In this document: in pieces, positions 53,133 to 62,558 of the stretch
How the letters are laid out: every line of letters begins with the position of its first letter
Numbering within the stretch: position 1 is the stretch's first letter
Origin: Vibrio sp. ES.051
GTDB lineage: Bacteria > Pseudomonadota > Gammaproteobacteria > Enterobacterales > Vibrionaceae
NCBI RefSeq assembly: GCF_002563795.1
Contig: NZ_PDJL01000003.1
Coordinates: 62,001 to 126,000, forward strand
DNA: 64,000 nucleotides
Direction: 5' to 3'
Notes under the pieces: generated by a model
The model's database searches: none
Seen by the model: only the letters and a program-made list of their open reading frames with translations
What the model was told of the DNA's origin: nothing
Made by a program: the position numbers and the translations under genes

Positions 53133-54443
53133 ATGACCACCAAACTATTTTCTTCTCGCATCATTCAAAGCGCTTTGGACTTTGATGTCTACAAAGTCAA
53201 TATGATGAGTGCCGCCGCCGCGCTGTATCCTGATGCGATGGTGTCATATAAATTTATTGTACGTAGTGCCGAAGACTTGTCTGAATTGCTACCAGAGGTA
53301 AAAGCAGAAGTACTCAAACTCGCAGATGTTCGCTTTACCCAAGAAGAGATTGAGTACATCAAGCGTGTCGCGCCTTATCTCAATCCAAGTTTTGTCGACG
53401 CCTTACGCCATTTCCGTTTTAATCCTCAAAGTGATGTTTCTTTCCATAATAAAATCATGCCCGATGGCACCAGCCAATTGCGTATCACCATTCATGGTTT
53501 GTGGAGAGAGACAATTTTGTACGAAACCATCATCATGAGCATTGTGTCTGAAGTTCGCAGCCGTCAACGTTGGTCTGCGATCCCGTTCGAGCAATTTCAA
53601 ACCGTGCTGGAAGACAAAGTTCGTTACCTGAAATCAGAGCTTAAACGGCGTAATATTACCAACTTTCGGTTTTCTGATATGTCGACACGGCGTCGTTTCT
53701 CTTTTCTAGCTCAGCGAACGATGTTGGAGTATTTATGCAAAGAAGTGCCGGAATGCTTAACGGGAACGAGTAACTATCACTTAGCACGCAAGTTGGATCT
53801 GACCCCAATCGGTACCGTGGCGCATGAATGGTTTATGGGACATCAAGCCCTCGTCAATGTGCGAGATTCGCAAAAAGTGGCATTGCAACGCTGGCAACAA
53901 ATGTTTAATGGCGCGCTGGGTATTGCGCTTACCGACACGATTGGTATTGATGCGTTTCTCAAAGATTTTGATGAAGAGCTCAGTAACGCTTATCTTGGCG
54001 TGCGTCATGATAGCGGATGCCCTTACCGCTGGGGCGAGAAAATGATCGCACATTACCAGTCACTCAATATCGAACCATTGACGAAAACACTCGTATTTAC
54101 TGACGGACTCAACTTTGAAGAAGCGTTAGATATTTGTGAGTATTTTCAAGGACGTATTCAAGTCAGCTTTGGTATTGGTACTTTTCTTGCCAACGACATG
54201 GGAGATTATGTCAACGACAAGGGGGAAGCTTATCAGCCGCTCTCTATTGTGATCAAAATGGTGACGTGCAATGGTTCACCGGTCGCTAAAATCAGTGATG
54301 AGCCTGAGAAAGCAATGTGTGAAGATATCTTCTTTTTGATGAATTTAAAGCGCCGTTTTGAACAACCACTTGATTTAAATGAGTGCCGCAAACTGATTGA
54401 TCGCCTAGAAACGGAAGGCCAAGACTACCTCATCGACGCATGA
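53133..54443 (+). CDS. pncB: Nicotinate phosphoribosyltransferase
   Basis: 436 residues, forming nicotinate mononucleotide from nicotinate and PRPP. Motifs SALDFDVYKVNMMSAAAALY at the start, FSDMSTRRRFSFLAQ, GTSNYHLARKLDLTPIGTVA with the conserved HEWFMGHQ, and FGIGTFLAND (phosphate binding). The upstream frame reaches 53058, but AGAAGGGC precedes ATG 53133 and the extra 25 residues would cross the operator repeat. Divergent from nrtR. Confidence 0.92.
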   Translation: MTTKLFSSRIIQSALDFDVYKVNMMSAAAALYPDAMVSYKFIVRSAEDLSELLPEVKAEVLKLADVRFTQEEIEYIKRVAPYLNPSFVDALRHFRFNPQSDVSFHNKIMPDGTSQLRITIHGLWRETILYETIIMSIVSEVRSRQRWSAIPFEQFQTVLEDKVRYLKSELKRRNITNFRFSDMSTRRRFSFLAQRTMLEYLCKEVPECLTGTSNYHLARKLDLTPIGTVAHEWFMGHQALVNVRDSQKVALQRWQQMFNGALGIALTDTIGIDAFLKDFDEELSNAYLGVRHDSGCPYRWGEKMIAHYQSLNIEPLTKTLVFTDGLNFEEALDICEYFQGRIQVSFGIGTFLANDMGDYVNDKGEAYQPLSIVIKMVTCNGSPVAKISDEPEKAMCEDIFFLMNLKRRFEQPLDLNECRKLIDRLETEGQDYLIDA

Positions 54444-54468
54444 GCGTACATTCCCACGCCTTGATAAC

Positions 54469-54515
54469 CACCCTCTATCGTTACGATAAATTTATATAGC
54501 TAAACGTAGAGGGTG
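54469..54515 (+). repeat. Inverted repeat after pncB
   Basis: ACCCTCTA/TAGAGGGT arms (54470-54477, 54507-54514) around an AT-rich spacer just after pncB. Possible terminator-like hairpin, but no T tract. Confidence 0.4.
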
Positions 54516-54610
54516 ATTTGGTTATAGTAACACTAGGGTCTGTTTATCTATGTCTATCTGTTTTTTTATGACTTTGGGCTTCGCGTAGCAGTTTGAATCA
54601 GGAGTCAGAA

Positions 54611-54970
54611 ATGAATTTAGTTGTGCATTTGCAAAAGCAAACGGTCAGAAAATACGGATATGAGATGGCGACGCGCCAAGCATGGAAATGCGGGATTAAG
54701 GCAAACCTTGTCAAACGAGTGGTGGGGTTGTTTAAAGGGCAAATCGTCTGTGTTGTCGAAGGTTGTCGAGCGGAGCTGTCTTCGCCGTTGAATAACCCAC
54801 TTCATGACGATGAAAAGCAAGGACGATATGTGTTTGTCGGTGGCGTATGCTGGGAACCAAACCACATCATTGCCCCTGGCTTTCCAGACTTTATGTTTAT
54901 GCATTTGCGTAACGTAACCCATCGGCATAAGTATTTAACAGATGATGAGTTATTTTTGAGCTTGGCTTAA
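54611..54970 (+). CDS. Conserved-looking hypothetical protein
   Basis: 119 residues from ATG 54611, chosen because CAGGAG (54599-54604) is ideally spaced. Soluble, slightly basic, with several Cys, including VCVVEGCRAEL and GGVCWEPNHII, and a Pro-rich HIIAPGFPDFMFMHLRN. No family recognised. Alone between pncB and the glycine-zipper lipoprotein. Confidence 0.6.
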   Translation: MNLVVHLQKQTVRKYGYEMATRQAWKCGIKANLVKRVVGLFKGQIVCVVEGCRAELSSPLNNPLHDDEKQGRYVFVGGVCWEPNHIIAPGFPDFMFMHLRNVTHRHKYLTDDELFLSLA

Positions 54971-55262
54971 TAAACTCGACGTTAGAGTGATCCATGTATG
55001 GCTCACATGCACTAACTCGCTTTATTGGAGTGATGATCAAAGTGAGTTAGGCGCCATACTTTGATATATCGACTTTCAATAATAAACCCCAATGATGTGA
55101 TTGTGGTTCAGTTGACATTCAACTGGGTTTCTTTTGACGGACTTCTTATAAAACACCGTTTCTTTACTCGCTAATGACAGAGGGTTGGTTTTCACCTGAT
55201 GTGAATTTTGGTTCGCGATTTACTATAGCGCCAACGAAAGAGAATCATACTGGAACGTAAAC
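54971..55262. other. Non-coding stretch with an imperfect inverted repeat
   Basis: 292 bases. CTAACTCGCTTT (55012-55023) and AAAGTGAGTTAG (55039-55050) form a 12-base stem with one mismatch; no T tract. The rest is upstream DNA of the next gene. Confidence 0.45.
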
Positions 55263-55781
55263 ATGAAGATAAAATCTATTGCTATTGCAGCGGCCGTTGT
55301 TGCGGTACTTGCTGGTTGTAAAGACAAGACACCGCCGCCGCCAACACATGCGAATATAACGTTGGTTGAAGCGGTAACAGAAACCGTCCAACAACCTCAT
55401 CAAGTATGTAAAGATGTGGTTGTAACCCAACAAGCTGCGCCTAAGGATGACAACAAAATTATTGGTACTGTAGGTGGCGCAGCGGCAGGTGCAGCATTGG
55501 GTAATCAAATTGGTGGTGGTTCGGGTAAAGTGATTGCGACGGCTGCAGGCACAATTGCAGGTGCGCTAACGGGGCGGACGATCCAAGAAAACGTTCAAAA
55601 AGGTAATGTTGTTACCACGACGAAGAAACAGTGCCATACAGAATACACAGCATCGGACAAAGTCGTTGGTTACGATGTCACGTATGAGGTGGCTGGCGCG
55701 CCGACAACGGTTCGTTTAACGAGCAAACCAGCGACAAAAACATTCCCAATTCAAGAGGGTGAGGTCGTTTTACCACAATAA
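55263..55781 (+). CDS. Glycine-zipper outer-membrane lipoprotein
   Basis: 172 residues. Lipoprotein signal with lipobox LAGC (Cys19), a proline-rich spacer and a glycine-zipper 2TM domain (IIGTVGGAAAGAALGNQIGG and VIATAAGTIAGALTGRTIQE, ~67-115) as in 17-kDa antigen/SlyB-type proteins, then a C-terminal beta region with paired Cys (KKQCHTEY). Likely involved in envelope integrity. Lys at +2 after Cys fits outer-membrane sorting. Own terminator follows. Confidence 0.85.
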   Translation: MKIKSIAIAAAVVAVLAGCKDKTPPPPTHANITLVEAVTETVQQPHQVCKDVVVTQQAAPKDDNKIIGTVGGAAAGAALGNQIGGGSGKVIATAAGTIAGALTGRTIQENVQKGNVVTTTKKQCHTEYTASDKVVGYDVTYEVAGAPTTVRLTSKPATKTFPIQEGEVVLPQ

Positions 55782-55800
55782 TGGGATACTGAGTTGAGCA

Positions 55801-55834
55801 AAACCCTTTTATCCTTTGGATAAAAGGGTTTTTG
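55801..55834 (+). terminator. Terminator after the glycine-zipper gene
   Basis: Fourteen-base perfect stem AAACCCTTTTATCC/GGATAAAAGGGTTT with a TTT loop, then TT. Works in both directions and also faces the EamA gene end. Confidence 0.93.
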
Positions 55835-55844
55835 TGTGCCAATA

Positions 55845-56741
55845 TTAGGTCGCGTGCGCCTTCTGCTGTTCGCTTGCTTGTTGAGCTTGCAACTTTTTCT
55901 TGCGGCGTTCGCGTTTCGATAACCAAACCAATGGCACAACAATCATTATGGTACCGATCGCCATGAAAATATCGGGTACTTCTCCAAACCAAATTAACCC
56001 GACAAATACCGCCCCAATTAGGCCACTGTATTCTGCACTGGCGATTTTATTGCTGTCGATAGAGCGATAAGCCATTACACACGTTGCGGCATAAATCATG
56101 ATGAACAAACTTGAACCAGCTGCGACAGGGAAGGCGCTCCAGTCCCATGGCTTGGCTTCGATCATGACAAGCAAAAAAGCCACCGGAATGCCGGTCAGGT
56201 TGGTCATGAGCAGTGTTTGTACCACTGACTGGTTTCTTGGCAGCTTACGGATCAATAAATTATTGATTGCCAAAGTAACTGCCACTACCAAAGCATAAAT
56301 CGCAGCCCAATCGATTTGATCTGGGCGAATAATGACTAAGACACCCGCGAAGCCCATGATTGCAGCAGCAATGGATTGCTTTGACAGTTTCTCCCCGAGA
56401 AAAATAGCGGCTAAAGGGAGCATAATCAGTGGCGCAGCATAAAAAATGGCGTTCGCGGTTGCGAGCGGCAAAGATGAGATCGCTAAGACCATAAATATTG
56501 CGCCAAGCAACCATACGTGAGCACGGACGGCATGCCATTTAAACCCTTCAAGAAAGTTGGCTTGCTTGGTAAGCAAATACACAGGAAGTAAGAAAAGCAC
56601 CGCTGAGACTTGTCGGAAAAAGACAAATTGAAAAATAGGCACTTCGTTACCGACACTTTTGATCAAAGAGTCTGACAGTACCGCAATGAGATTCCCAACA
56701 ATTAATAGCAGCATAGCTGCGCCAACAGATGTCACTTTCAC
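55845..56741 (-). CDS. EamA/DMT-family transporter
   Basis: 298 residues, ten predicted membrane helices in two EamA repeats (AAMLLLIVGNLIAVLSD..., AAIYALVVAVTLAINNLLIR...), ending in a Lys/Arg/Gln-rich cytoplasmic tail (KRERRKKKLQAQQ). Drug/metabolite exporters; substrate unknown. A frame continues upstream to TTG 56768, but AGGAG is well spaced for GTG 56741. Divergent from a LysR regulator that may control it. Confidence 0.88.
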   Translation of the reverse strand: MKVTSVGAAMLLLIVGNLIAVLSDSLIKSVGNEVPIFQFVFFRQVSAVLFLLPVYLLTKQANFLEGFKWHAVRAHVWLLGAIFMVLAISSLPLATANAIFYAAPLIMLPLAAIFLGEKLSKQSIAAAIMGFAGVLVIIRPDQIDWAAIYALVVAVTLAINNLLIRKLPRNQSVVQTLLMTNLTGIPVAFLLVMIEAKPWDWSAFPVAAGSSLFIMIYAATCVMAYRSIDSNKIASAEYSGLIGAVFVGLIWFGEVPDIFMAIGTIMIVVPLVWLSKRERRKKKLQAQQASEQQKAHAT

Positions 56742-56835
56742 GTATTTTCTCTCCTCTCTCTTTGCCAAAGAATAGGTGATGTCATAGGATGAAGTGAAGT
56801 GATATTTATTAGTTTAGGTATGAGATTTTTAGATA

Positions 56836-57720
56836 ATGAAATTACCACCACTAAGAGCAGTCCACTGCTTTGAATCTGTTGCTCGAAATGCAAGCTTTTC
56901 ACTTGCGGCGGAAGAACTCAATGTGACGCAAAGTGCGGTCAGTCATCAAATACGATTATTGGAAGATTACTTAGGTGAGTCGCTATTTATTCGTCAAGGA
57001 AGAAAATTGTCATTGTCGGATACCGGCGCGCGTTATTTAGAAGATATTAGCCCCGCAATTAGCTCAATTGCGATAGCAAGCCAAAAGGTGCGAGAGGGAG
57101 ATAAAGGCAGTATACGCTTAGCTATTTATAGCTCATTAGCCGTGAAATGGCTGATCCCACGTTTATCAGATTTTAAGCGTTTACATCCAGAAATCGACCT
57201 CACATTAAATATGGTTGTGGGGGATCCTGAGCAGACGGATAGTGTTGGAGACTGCTTTATTACGGTGCAAAAGCCCAAGCGCAACTATATGGCAGTGGAT
57301 TTGTATGCCGAAACGCTGTACCCAGTATGTAGCCATAAGGTTTGGAAAGAGTTACAAGATCAGCCTATTCCTGAGGCGTTTTGGCGATATCCAATCTTGT
57401 CGACCGACTCTGTTTACCGTGACAGAGGGAAAGATTGGGCAGAGTGGTGCAAAGCAGGAGGGTACACTTTACCTAAGGATGTCGATGTCCAGCATTTCAG
57501 CCATATGTTATTAGCGATTGAGGCTGCACGCTACGATCAGGGGATCGCGTTTGCGAATGATTTTATGCTCAATGAGCGCGATAAGGCGCACGATTTAGTC
57601 TATATCCCTTCCCATGGGTTAGAAACTGGCGACAGTTTTTACTTTATTCATAAGAAAAGTCGAGCCAAACAAACGGAGATTATAAAACTCACTAACTGGT
57701 TGAAACAGCAGTGTTTGTGA
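56836..57720 (+). CDS. LysR-family regulator, GcvA-like
   Basis: 294 residues. The N-terminal winged helix (ALRAVHCFESVARNASFSLA-type opening LPPLRAVHCFESVARNASFS, then AAEELNVTQSAVSHQIRLLE) and a C-terminal LysR substrate domain (~92-290) resemble the GcvA group. It sits divergently next to the EamA gene, a classic LysR-target layout; the inducer is unknown. Confidence 0.9.
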   Translation: MKLPPLRAVHCFESVARNASFSLAAEELNVTQSAVSHQIRLLEDYLGESLFIRQGRKLSLSDTGARYLEDISPAISSIAIASQKVREGDKGSIRLAIYSSLAVKWLIPRLSDFKRLHPEIDLTLNMVVGDPEQTDSVGDCFITVQKPKRNYMAVDLYAETLYPVCSHKVWKELQDQPIPEAFWRYPILSTDSVYRDRGKDWAEWCKAGGYTLPKDVDVQHFSHMLLAIEAARYDQGIAFANDFMLNERDKAHDLVYIPSHGLETGDSFYFIHKKSRAKQTEIIKLTNWLKQQCL

Positions 57721-57860
57721 AATAATTAAATTATCATGGCTAAGAAAGTGGCAAGATTATGTCTAAACATTTCATGTTTTATTGAGTTTTGATTCATTAA
57801 AATCAACGTGGTTTGGAAACCGAGTGAAATGGACTGCATGACGTGCTTAAGGATGGGCAA

Positions 57861-57893
57861 ATAAAAAATCCGAGCTGGGGTGGCTCGGATTTA
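57861..57893 (-). terminator. Terminator of the NlpE-like gene
   Basis: AAATCCGAG/CTCGGATTT stem (57866-57874, 57884-57892). The A tract at 57863-57868 gives the U tract on the minus strand. Confidence 0.85.
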
Positions 57894-57923
57894 GATTATT
57901 TATCAGGTCTCGATACTAACTTA

Positions 57924-58424
57924 TTATTGTTTCGTTAAGTTGTATAACGGTGCTAGGTCACCCGTTACTTTTTCACCGTTCATGTCTAATTTCATCAGTA
58001 CGTTTTCACCAACGAAGTACTGATTTGGTACTTCTTCGTTTGCTAATGTAACGATGCTACCGTTTGCGTCCCAAGTAAACTGACCTTCAGATTTTGACTG
58101 ACCATCTTCTTTGTCTTGGTAACTTTCTTCTAGCATATAAGTGCCGTCTTGATTGAGTATGAGTGTCGTATCAATACCTGAGCAATCTGCACATGGAAGC
58201 GTACCTTTATAAGTGCCATTCCAGTCCAATGCATTTTGAGCGTTATGTTCAGAGTCCATAAACGTTTCAGCAGTAATGACTTGCTCTTCTTCTACTGGCA
58301 ACGCCTCTGTGGTGACTTCTGTTTCTGGGGGTACTTCAACAGCGCTTGTGTCGGTCGGTTTCTCATCTTGACAGCCTGTAAGAATGATGACTGCGCCTGT
58401 TAATGCCAATAATACTTTTTTCAT
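57924..58424 (-). CDS. NlpE-like outer-membrane lipoprotein
   Basis: 166 residues. Lipobox LTGC (Cys18), a glutamate/valine/threonine-rich linker (~22-50) and an NlpE N-terminal domain, WNGTYKGTLPCADCSGIDTT, with the family CxxC. The C-terminal domain of E. coli NlpE is absent, as in many Vibrio homologues. NlpE senses copper and surface contact and triggers the Cpx response in E. coli; that role is not shown here. Confidence 0.82.
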   Translation of the reverse strand: MKKVLLALTGAVIILTGCQDEKPTDTSAVEVPPETEVTTEALPVEEEQVITAETFMDSEHNAQNALDWNGTYKGTLPCADCSGIDTTLILNQDGTYMLEESYQDKEDGQSKSEGQFTWDANGSIVTLANEEVPNQYFVGENVLMKLDMNGEKVTGDLAPLYNLTKQ

Positions 58425-58631
58425 TGTTATCCCTCTTTAAATAAAGATTTTGTATGAGAGTAATAATAGATATTTGTCGGAGAGTTACGTCATAAAAAAG
58501 CAATAGAATGATCTATCGATGTCAATAAAATCAAGGTTAAGTATAAAATTGTCAGGAAAATCAGAATAATGTAAACGTGAAGGAATTATAAAGAGTGAAC
58601 TTAGCTGCGGCACTTTTTAGTCTGTCAAAAG

Positions 58632-58662
58632 TAAAACGGCCCACGTTAAAGTGGGCCGTTTG
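58632..58662 (-). terminator. Terminator of the proXWV operon
   Basis: Perfect stem AACGGCCCAC/GTGGGCCGTT (58635-58644, 58651-58660) with a six-base loop and A/T flanks, 11 bases after the proV stop. Confidence 0.88.
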
Positions 58663-58672
58663 ATTGAAAAGG

Positions 58673-59896
58673 CTAAGAGGCTTTGTCGATCTTTGAACGG
58701 ACAGCACCTCGCTCGGTATCATCGGCAAATATACCAGCCACGGCATTGCGCTCCAATTCACCTTGTAAATGCCCATATTCATCAACAACCGGCAGCGAGT
58801 AGTTACAAGACATGGTTTCTGGTAATACTTTCTCAATCGCGGAGTTGGGAGAAATGATGGGCACCTCTTCATAGATGTCGTTATCCCACGTAGACGTTCG
58901 GTGTAGCTTGGTCGCGTCTAACAGACCTTGCTGAGTAATGACGCCTTGGTAGCCTTCCTCGGTGACGTGGTAAGCGTAATCACGTTTAACACGTTTCATT
59001 TCCGCTAGTGCTTCTTCAATCGTGGTGGCTGCAATTCGGTAAGACGGCGGCTGCATGACGGTCTCGACGGTCAGTGCTCGTGCTCGGTTTACGTCTTTTA
59101 CAAACGCTTCCACGTACTCATCGGCAGGATGAAGTAAAATCTCGTCTGGCGAGCCTTGTTGTACCAGTTCACCATCTTTAAGAATCGCAATACGATCGCC
59201 AAGGCGTAGCGCCTCGTCTAAATCGTGAGTAATAAAGATGATCGTTTTGTGCAACTTTTCTTGGAGCTCAATTAATTGATCTTGCATTTCACTACGAATG
59301 AGTGGATCGAGCGCAGAGAATGCTTCATCCATAAGAAGAATTTCCGCATCGGTTGCTAGTGCTCGCGCCAAACCAACACGTTGTTGTTGGCCGCCAGAAA
59401 GCTGAGATGGGTATTGGTTCTCATATCCCGTCAAGCCAACAGCCTCTAGCCATTCATGGGCTTTTACTAAGCGAGTCTCTTTACTGATCCCTTGTACTTC
59501 TAAGCCATAAGCGACGTTATCTATGACAGTGCGATGAGGCAGCAAACCGAAACGTTGAAAGACCATCGACATTTTATGGCGGCGAAACTGCTCGAGTTCC
59601 TTGGTAGACAATTGCATGACATCCACACCTTCCACCAAAATCTGTCCCATGGTCGGGTCAATTAGGCGGTTGAAATGGCGGATCATAGTCGACTTACCAG
59701 AGCCGGACAGGCCCATAATGACAAATATTTCGCCTTCATTAATTTGAAGATTAATGTTTTTCAGGCCGACAGTATGGCCAGTTTCAGCCAGTACTTGATC
59801 TTTGCTTTGGCCTGATTTTACGCGTTCAATAACACTTTGGGGTTTAGGACCGAAGATTTTGTACAGACCGCTGATCTCAATAAGTGGGCTAGTCAT
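58673..59896 (-). CDS. proV: Glycine betaine/proline ABC transporter ATPase
   Basis: 407 residues. Walker A GLSGSGKST, signature LSGGQQQRV, Walker B ILLMDEAFSALD and the ITHDLDEALRLGDR loop. A C-terminal CBS pair (~280-395) in ProV/OpuA senses ionic strength. It overlaps proW by eight bases and is last in the operon. Energises osmoprotectant uptake. Confidence 0.94.
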   Translation of the reverse strand: MTSPLIEISGLYKIFGPKPQSVIERVKSGQSKDQVLAETGHTVGLKNINLQINEGEIFVIMGLSGSGKSTMIRHFNRLIDPTMGQILVEGVDVMQLSTKELEQFRRHKMSMVFQRFGLLPHRTVIDNVAYGLEVQGISKETRLVKAHEWLEAVGLTGYENQYPSQLSGGQQQRVGLARALATDAEILLMDEAFSALDPLIRSEMQDQLIELQEKLHKTIIFITHDLDEALRLGDRIAILKDGELVQQGSPDEILLHPADEYVEAFVKDVNRARALTVETVMQPPSYRIAATTIEEALAEMKRVKRDYAYHVTEEGYQGVITQQGLLDATKLHRTSTWDNDIYEEVPIISPNSAIEKVLPETMSCNYSLPVVDEYGHLQGELERNAVAGIFADDTERGAVRSKIDKAS

Positions 59897-60788
59897 GCTT
59901 TAAGTCTCCTAAATGGGCCTGAGTACGTTTTGCATAAGCTTGTGACGCACGGTCGAAGAGAATCGCCAAGGCAACAATGGCTAAACCATTCAACAGCCCG
60001 AGAGTGAAGTATTGATTCGTAATGGACTTTAAAACGGGTTGCCCTAAGCCTTTCACACCAATCATCGACGCGATCACCACCATCGAAAGTGCCATCATGA
60101 TGGTTTGGTTAATCCCTGCCATGATGGTTGGCATCGCGAGCGGTAACTGGACACCAAAGAGGCGCTGATTGCTGCTTGCACCAAACGCGGTTGCGGCTTC
60201 CAGTACTTCTTTATCGACGAGTCGAATACCTAAATTGGTCAGACGAATCACAGGAGGAATCGCATAAATAACCACGGCAATCAGGCCCGGAATTTTTCCT
60301 ATCCCCAATAGCATCACAACTGGGATAAGGTAAACAAACGCAGGCATGGTTTGCATCACGTCTAACAATGGCGTCACAACGGACTGAATACGATTAGAGC
60401 GTGCCATTACTATGCCGATAGGAATGCCGAGTGCTATTGCGAGCATAGTACAGACCGTAATGATGCTCAGTGTGCGCATGGTGTCTTCCCACATCCCGAA
60501 GTACCCAATCAAAATGAGCGAACCGAAACAAGCCACGGCGAGTTTCCAAGAGCGACTCGCGGCGTAAACCAGAACGGTACTCACACCCAGTATGATGAAC
60601 CAAGGCGTGGAAATGAGAAGGTTTTCAAACCAAACAAGAAACGAAAGGAGAGGATCAAATAAGGATTCAATCAGTTCGCCATATTCTCGAGAAAAGTCTC
60701 GGTAGGCGCCATCTAAAGTTTTTCGAATCATCCTGAGATCTGAGCGATCCATTTCTGGGAATTCGCTCAGCCAGTTCGAGTCAGACAT
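59889..60788 (-). CDS. proW: Glycine betaine/proline ABC transporter permease
   Basis: 299 residues from the preferred start MSDSNWLSEFPEMD, with GGAAG six bases upstream; the frame extends to 60839. Six or more membrane helices and the permease EAA-type loop EAATAFGASSNQRLFGVQLP. The cytoplasmic N-terminus (~1-60) resembles E. coli ProW but is shorter. Confidence 0.93.
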   Translation of the reverse strand: MSDSNWLSEFPEMDRSDLRMIRKTLDGAYRDFSREYGELIESLFDPLLSFLVWFENLLISTPWFIILGVSTVLVYAASRSWKLAVACFGSLILIGYFGMWEDTMRTLSIITVCTMLAIALGIPIGIVMARSNRIQSVVTPLLDVMQTMPAFVYLIPVVMLLGIGKIPGLIAVVIYAIPPVIRLTNLGIRLVDKEVLEAATAFGASSNQRLFGVQLPLAMPTIMAGINQTIMMALSMVVIASMIGVKGLGQPVLKSITNQYFTLGLLNGLAIVALAILFDRASQAYAKRTQAHLGDLKHD

Positions 60789-60845
60789 AGTTACTTCCTT
60801 TTTCTTGCCGAAGCGAGAGGTTACCTCGGCATACAACATTTGCTT

Positions 60846-60906
60846 ATACCCAAAATGACGATTTCGTAGTCTGTGTGTTTGACTAGCATTGGGTCTGTTT
60901 GGGTAT
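60846..60906 (-). repeat. Long-range inverted repeat between proX and proW
   Basis: ATACCCAAA (60846-60854) and TTTGGGTAT (60898-60906), nine bases perfect with a 43-base spacer, fill the proX-proW junction. It could reduce proWV relative to proX, as needed for an excess of binding protein. Confidence 0.55.
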
Positions 60907-60919
60907 TAATGTCCAAAGC

Positions 60920-61909
60920 TTATAGCGCGCGCTGAACTTTGTCGGCGACATCTTGTGATACCCAGTGGGTCCAAATTTGCGGGTAGTTTTCTAAAAAGTA
61001 GAACATGGTCTCTTCACCGTCCGCTTGGTTATCTTCCATCCACGCCAACAGCTGGTTCATATCTGCATTAGTAAATCCGCGCTTAGTAAAGTATTGATAA
61101 GCTTGCGGTGCACGGTTTGCAAAAGCTTCGGTTGTAATGGTATGAACAGGTGATACAGGGTACATCGTTGGTTTTGGATCATCACAATAGGCGTGAGTGG
61201 TGCAGTTTACGAATTCGTCAAGGTTGACTCCGCTCCCAAAGTCGACTTTCACCATATCGTACTTTCCGAGTACTGCCGTCGGTGCCCAGTAATAACCAAA
61301 CCAAGCTTCTTCACGCTCGTATGCTTTGGCAATCGAGCCTGATAGACCCGCGCTTGAACCAGGATCGATAATATCGAACCCTGCCTCATTCAGTTTCATT
61401 GCTCTATAGAGGTTGCCAGTACTGATTTGGCAGTTCCAGCCAGCAGGGCAGCTATAAAAGGCCGATTTGGAATCATCTTCTGGGTGAGAAAATAATTTCG
61501 CGTGTTTTTTCACGCCTTCAATGGTTTTGAGTTCTGGGTATTGTTTTACTAAGTAAGCAGGAACCCAAAAGCCTTCCTCGCCGCCGTCGGTTAATGATTT
61601 ACCAGCAAAGCGTAGACGTTTTTCGGCAACGCCTTTTTCTAACGCATCTTTTAAGCTATTACTCCAAAGCTCAGGGGCGACATCTGGTTGCCCTTTTTCG
61701 ATCATTGAGGTGCCGGTTGGCATGGTATCGCCTGGTATGAGCTCTGCATCGCAGCCGTATCCATGTTCAAGAATAAAGCGGTCGACATTCGCCATGAGTG
61801 TTGCTGAGTTCCAGTTCATATCGGCAATAGTGACGCGGCCACACTCGTCGGCATGTGCGTGGGTCGCTAGTGCGCTCATTATGATGAATAAAGAGGCTTT
61901 GTACTTCAT
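60920..61909 (-). CDS. proX: Glycine betaine/proline substrate-binding protein
   Basis: 329 residues with a signal peptide (LFIIMSALATHAHA) and an OpuAC/ProX binding domain: CGRVTIADMNWNSATLMANV, VAPELWSN and GYYWAPTAVLGKYDM with the tryptophan-rich betaine/choline box. First gene of the operon. Gene order proX-proW-proV reverses the E. coli order but is common in Vibrio. Choline, betaine or proline betaine are possible ligands. Confidence 0.91.
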   Translation of the reverse strand: MKYKASLFIIMSALATHAHADECGRVTIADMNWNSATLMANVDRFILEHGYGCDAELIPGDTMPTGTSMIEKGQPDVAPELWSNSLKDALEKGVAEKRLRFAGKSLTDGGEEGFWVPAYLVKQYPELKTIEGVKKHAKLFSHPEDDSKSAFYSCPAGWNCQISTGNLYRAMKLNEAGFDIIDPGSSAGLSGSIAKAYEREEAWFGYYWAPTAVLGKYDMVKVDFGSGVNLDEFVNCTTHAYCDDPKPTMYPVSPVHTITTEAFANRAPQAYQYFTKRGFTNADMNQLLAWMEDNQADGEETMFYFLENYPQIWTHWVSQDVADKVQRAL

Positions 61910-62264
61910 ATTGAGTTCCTTTCTCTAATGGCACTTTTTAATAAAATAATCATTCGTGTTCAAATTAATGAATTGTCTGGATTATAAGTTTCCTTATCCA
62001 AGCAAATGAATACATTAGCGCGTATTTGTATGAAAAGTCTGCGCAAATTAACACTTTTGTTATTTAAATGAGCAAAAATGTTTTTCTATTGGTTCGTTGA
62101 CAAGACTGCTAAATCATTAGGTGTCTAATGAAATTCCCTTAGTCGCAGTTCGTAACAACGTGTATGACACGATTTTTGCAAACTTAGATTGTTAGCATAT
62201 GCCAACAATATTATTGGCATATGCCATATTTGAGCGTAAGTTGACGTGATGTTTTAGAGGAATA
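61910..62264. promoter_or_regulatory. Divergent promoter region, proX / DUF134
   Basis: 355 bases without a gene. AT-rich, with a clear palindrome near the DUF134 side (separate entry). I see no certain -35/-10 pair for proX. Confidence 0.45.
62195..62224 (+). promoter_or_regulatory. Palindromic operator before the DUF134 gene
   Basis: GCATATGCCAA-N8-TTGGCATATGC: perfect 11-base arms (62195-62205, 62214-62224) about 40 bases before the DUF134 start. Likely operator, perhaps for the DUF134 protein itself. Confidence 0.75.
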
Positions 62265-62267
62265 ATG

Positions 62268-62558
62268 ATGGCAAGACCAAAGATAGAAAGACGAATATGC
62301 GGACGCGCTGCACACGATTGTTTCAAACCTAATGGGGTGCCATTCTACCAACTGGAACAAGTTGTCATATTACCAGAAGAGCTGGAAGCTTTGCGCTTGG
62401 CAGATTTAGAAGAACTTAGTCAACAACAAGCGGCAGATCAGATGGGGGTATCGAGACAAACTTTTGGTAATACAGTAAAAAGTGCGCGATTAAAAGTCGC
62501 AAAAAGCTTAGTTGAAGGTCATGCGTTAGTTTTTCCGAATGAGGAGTCAAACTTATGA
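62268..62558 (+). CDS. DUF134 helix-turn-helix protein
   Basis: 96 residues from the second ATG (MARPKIERRI), spaced well from GAGG; ATG 62265 is also possible. The DUF134 motif FKPNGVPFYQLEQVVILPEE and a C-terminal HTH (LSQQQAADQMGVSRQTFGNT) resemble sigma-70 region 4. Such proteins are usually paired with NifX/NifB-type partners. Overlaps the next gene by four bases. Confidence 0.88.
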   Translation: MARPKIERRICGRAAHDCFKPNGVPFYQLEQVVILPEELEALRLADLEELSQQQAADQMGVSRQTFGNTVKSARLKVAKSLVEGHALVFPNEESNL

